Assembly (NCBI GenBank): GCA_016859345.1
Contig: CM029115.1
Coordinates: 17,921,501-17,985,500 of the forward strand
Direction of reading: 5' to 3'
Source: Istiophorus platypterus
Taxonomy: Eukaryota > Chordata > Actinopteri > Istiophoriformes > Istiophoridae
DNA length: 64,000 bases
A model generated the notes under the pieces. That model saw only the letters and a list, made by a program, of their open reading frames with translations. It was not told where the DNA came from and made no database searches. This document shows, one piece after another, positions 60,911-64,000 of the stretch. Numbering within the stretch: the first letter of the stretch is position 1; each line of letters opens with the position of its first letter. Position numbers and translations under genes: made by a program.

Positions 60911-61030
60911 TACTTAGTCAATTAGTCAATGGACAGTAAAATAATTTTTCCTCACTTATTGTGGACTGAACATAGAGGAAAATGATCATCAGATTTATCT
61001 GTGCTACAAATAATCATTAGTGCAGCCCTA
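60911..61030 (-). repeat. terminal fragment of the 'ggctgcaactaa' repeat
   Basis: The right edge, 'aataatcattagtgcagccc' plus 'ta', is the inverted form of the start of the element copied at 11899. 'ttagtcaattagtcaatgga' further left fits its degenerate cgattaat-type sequence. Most of the interior is missing. Confidence 0.45.
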
Positions 61031-64000
61031 CTATACTATAGTCAGGACTGTAGAAATTTCAGTCCTTCAGGGTTCTTTTGAATCTCATCAAAGTGTTCAA
61101 CAGAACCAGTAAATTCTTTCATGTATCACAAGTGAAAAAATGTCACCCGGCTTGGTCTACCAGTCATCAGGAGTATGTCTGCATTACTGAGAAAAAATAA
61201 ATATTTGATTAAAAAAAAAAAAAAGTAAATCCATTTGGTAATGAGGGCGCACAACTAAAATGAAATATAATCATTCTGTGGAAGAATAGTAACACAGAAA
61301 ATGGAGATGTTCTCAGACTCTAATTATTATCACAGAGTACTACAGTATTTATTATTCTGCAGGCTGGGAGTGCAGCGAGTGTTAATCAGACAGTACTAGT
61401 TGTTCCTCTGGTAATAATGTAATATGGTCTAATAATGTAATATGGTTCTCTGACTTGTCTCCCTCCTGCTCACGTAGTGTAGTAGCACAATCAGATTATT
61501 GCCACACGTTCTCCCTTTTATCACTGCACTGCCAATTATCTCGGGATATGACTCAACACTTTCTGATGGCTCCTTAGGGCTGGATATCAACCCTCACTAC
61601 GCTTCTGAGAATCAACTAAAATTTGTCTGTCAAATCTCAAAAAGAACTTGGACATGCCAGGTCAGATGTTTTGTCTTATCTTCTTATTTTCTTCTCTCTG
61701 GTTAAATATTTCTTGATCTAAAGCAGGAAATTGCTAGATTTAGACTTTTTTGAGGCAAAGATCTTCCATGGCTGCTTGTGTTTAGGCATTATCTACCATT
61801 ACGGTGGGTGTTTAGGTATCTAGCGATTGTATAGGAACTAGTTTAAAAAATTTCAAAGGACACTCAGTCCTACTGTTATTTAAAGTTATGTTTTCTTATT
61901 TAATCATTTGTTCACAGTTTTGTGTGTTAAAATATATTTTGTTAAGAATTGTGTGTTTTTGGGACTATATGTAAAAGTTTAGCTGGCAATGCAAATCAGT
62001 GATCTGCGGAAGTGACTATTGATGACCTGTCGGGGTTCAGGGTGGATTGCGTATTGCATACGATTGCTTTCCATTTGACTGCTGATGCCTTTAAAGCACT
62101 GATGTGTTTTCAGTCGTTTGTTCCTTTGTTCTGCTGAATAGTATGCCAAGTCTTTTTTTTTCTTCTTTCAAATTGAGTTGCTTATTTTCAGTTTTGTTTA
62201 GGGTGACTGGGGAGATCTCTGCTTTTGAGCAAAATAATTCCCTTGTTCCACTTTGTCCTAAAGCCAACTCTGTGATTAACTTTAATGAGTCTTATTGCAT
62301 AGCTTTCACTAGAGGGAATTAGATATTGACGGGGTCGTCAGTTATCATTAGTCTTGAAAAGTCATTGTCCCATCAGATGACTTTAAAGGTATCAAAATTG
62401 TGTTTCCTACAGTAACAAAGGTAATGTGATGCATGTGAAAAAAATGAAAATGTCGGTCCTAAGTATTTACTCAAGTTGGATGAGTGAAGTTTGATAAGTA
62501 CGGTCCATCCATTTTTTTCATATCTTAAGAAAAAAGCTCCTTTACTCAGGGCTTAGAAATTTGCGACAACATATATTTTAGTTTGTTCCAAGACACCAAC
62601 AGTCAGGACACACATTGAAATGACTAATTACTATTTCCTTCATTGCATTGCCCCCCCCCTCAAAAAAATAACACAAAAAATTCAAATGTGTTAAGTATTC
62701 AGAAGATGTTGAGCCTGAAAGCTTAAAAAAAAAGTAAACCGTAGTATTGAAATAGTAGTTTGACAAAATAAGTTAAATTCAAGGTCCGCTTAATAGCCTT
62801 TCCAGAGCTTTCAACCCCCTCAAAGTCTTCTTAAGTTTATGTAGTTTAGTAGATCATCTTAAAGAGGTATCCAAGTGATTTAGTATTGCACTTCTATAAG
62901 GTTATGGGACTCCTCAGTGGTCGCATAAAATAGAAATGGTTCCCTGTGTAGATCAAGATTCGAAACAGTGGATTCTACAATTCTCTTAATGTAACTCAAA
63001 GGCAAGCCTTGGTAATCCTCCTCTGCCTGGTTAATATAAATGTTTTTGCATTACAAAGCCGAAACCCCCAGTTTGTAAAGCAGAATTTCTGCTAAGAATT
63101 TGTTGTATCCAAGCCAATCGAAATTTTGTCAGACAGAGCCTCAGAAGACATGAAACATCTGGGGGTTTTTTTGTTGTTTTTTTTTTTTTGGTCTGGGCCG
63201 AGGCCACACACATGGCCTTCCATGACTCTATTTTCCCATCAGACAGTAAGTAGATGGCTGTGTATGCCAATTCAGCCCCAATATCAACCTTCAGGTGATT
63301 TTCTCCAGTGGTGGATTTGATCAAATTTACTGAATATAAAGTTAACCTCTGGGGACCATACTTCCTAGTATGAGTGGTATCCTACAGGCCCTGGTCACCC
63401 TTAGTGACAAATAGTATAGCTCCTTGTGTAATTGACTCAATCACTGGACTACAGTGCAACATTGTTGTTGCTGCTACACAGTCATCACAGGTAAGCCATT
63501 CACATTGTTTGTTCCCACTCTATTGTCTGTTTTATCTGTGTAAATTGGGCTGTTATGTAAATGGATTCAAATTTTATGCTATTGTTTCTGCAAGCCTGCA
63601 GGAGTGGATGTGCGAATGGTTATCTGGCCACTGTGGTGTCCTGATTGTTTTTCATTTGTTGCCTCTGTGTTTACTGATGGTTTAATGTTGATACTGCTGT
63701 AAAATGCCAGGTAATTTTGCCATGTCCTCCATCAGTCTTTAATTCTTTTTTTTTTTTTAAGTTTGCCTGCTGCCTGTACACCTAGATTGTGAGTAAACTT
63801 ATAATATTTTTAGTCAGTTGTTTTGCAAAAAAAATACTCTACCCTAGCTTCTTGGAATAAGGCCCACTTAATTTTCTTTGTGACAACCACAGGGTTAAAT
63901 CAGTTTTTCTGTACATCGGACATCAATTGAATGAGTACTTGCCTTAAGTGAAATTTATTTAAATACCCTTTCCTACAAATAGATTAATCAGACTGTCTGT

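Larger units (their letters stand above)
57815..64000. other. intergenic DNA downstream of ipo11
   Basis: About 6.2 kb without recognised coding exons on either strand. It contains one clear dispersed repeat (58272-58735) and a degenerate repeat end (60911-61030). The remaining sequence is AT-rich and featureless to me; open frames here are short and unlike any family I know. Confidence 0.7.

Noticed and set aside
1..64000. A prokaryotic-style system, CRISPR array or intact virus
   Set aside because: All coding evidence is spliced vertebrate exons plus decayed LINE fragments; no array of spaced repeats, no capsid or integrase frames, and no operon-like gene packing were seen.

Overview
The window looks like teleost fish nuclear DNA and carries the 3' half of one protein-coding gene, importin-11 (ipo11), on the + strand. 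Twelve exons (157..273 to 55623..55787) join in frame, every intron is GT-AG, and together they encode 420 residues plus the stop codon. The protein matches the C-terminal part of vertebrate importin-11 as I know the family. If the full protein is about 975 residues, this is roughly residues 556-975. The 5' exons, promoter and N-terminal Ran-binding part lie upstream of the window.

Layout. 1-156 is the end of an upstream intron. 157-6848 holds four exons with introns of 1.5-2.7 kb. 6849-17901 is an 11 kb intron with old DNA-transposon debris. 17902-22130 holds a cluster of five exons; the 2.6 kb intron inside it carries an antisense LINE fragment. 22131-29423 holds two more exons. 29424-55622 is a very large last intron (26.2 kb) with a sense LINE fragment, a SINE-like head, a complex direct-repeat and TTAA-flanked-element cluster, several microsatellites and a G-quadruplex motif. 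55623-55787 is the terminal exon. A ~2 kb 3'UTR runs to a polyadenylation signal at 57788. 57815-64000 appears intergenic, with only dispersed repeats recognised.

Organism. The evidence is the spliced vertebrate gene, AT-rich introns and long microsatellites, plus several dispersed repeats I recognise from ray-finned, especially percomorph, fish genomes: the 'ggctgcaactaa' family, the 'caaatttcatggcaatcc' family, the 'taaaggtgctatatgtaag' family, and two teleost LINE reverse transcriptases. The species cannot be named from this window.

No second intact protein-coding gene, operon, CRISPR array, virus or undescribed molecular system was found. No open frame exceeds 184 codons, and the longest lies mostly in a frameshifted LINE. 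Repeat-family names and homology statements come from memory of these families, not from a search.
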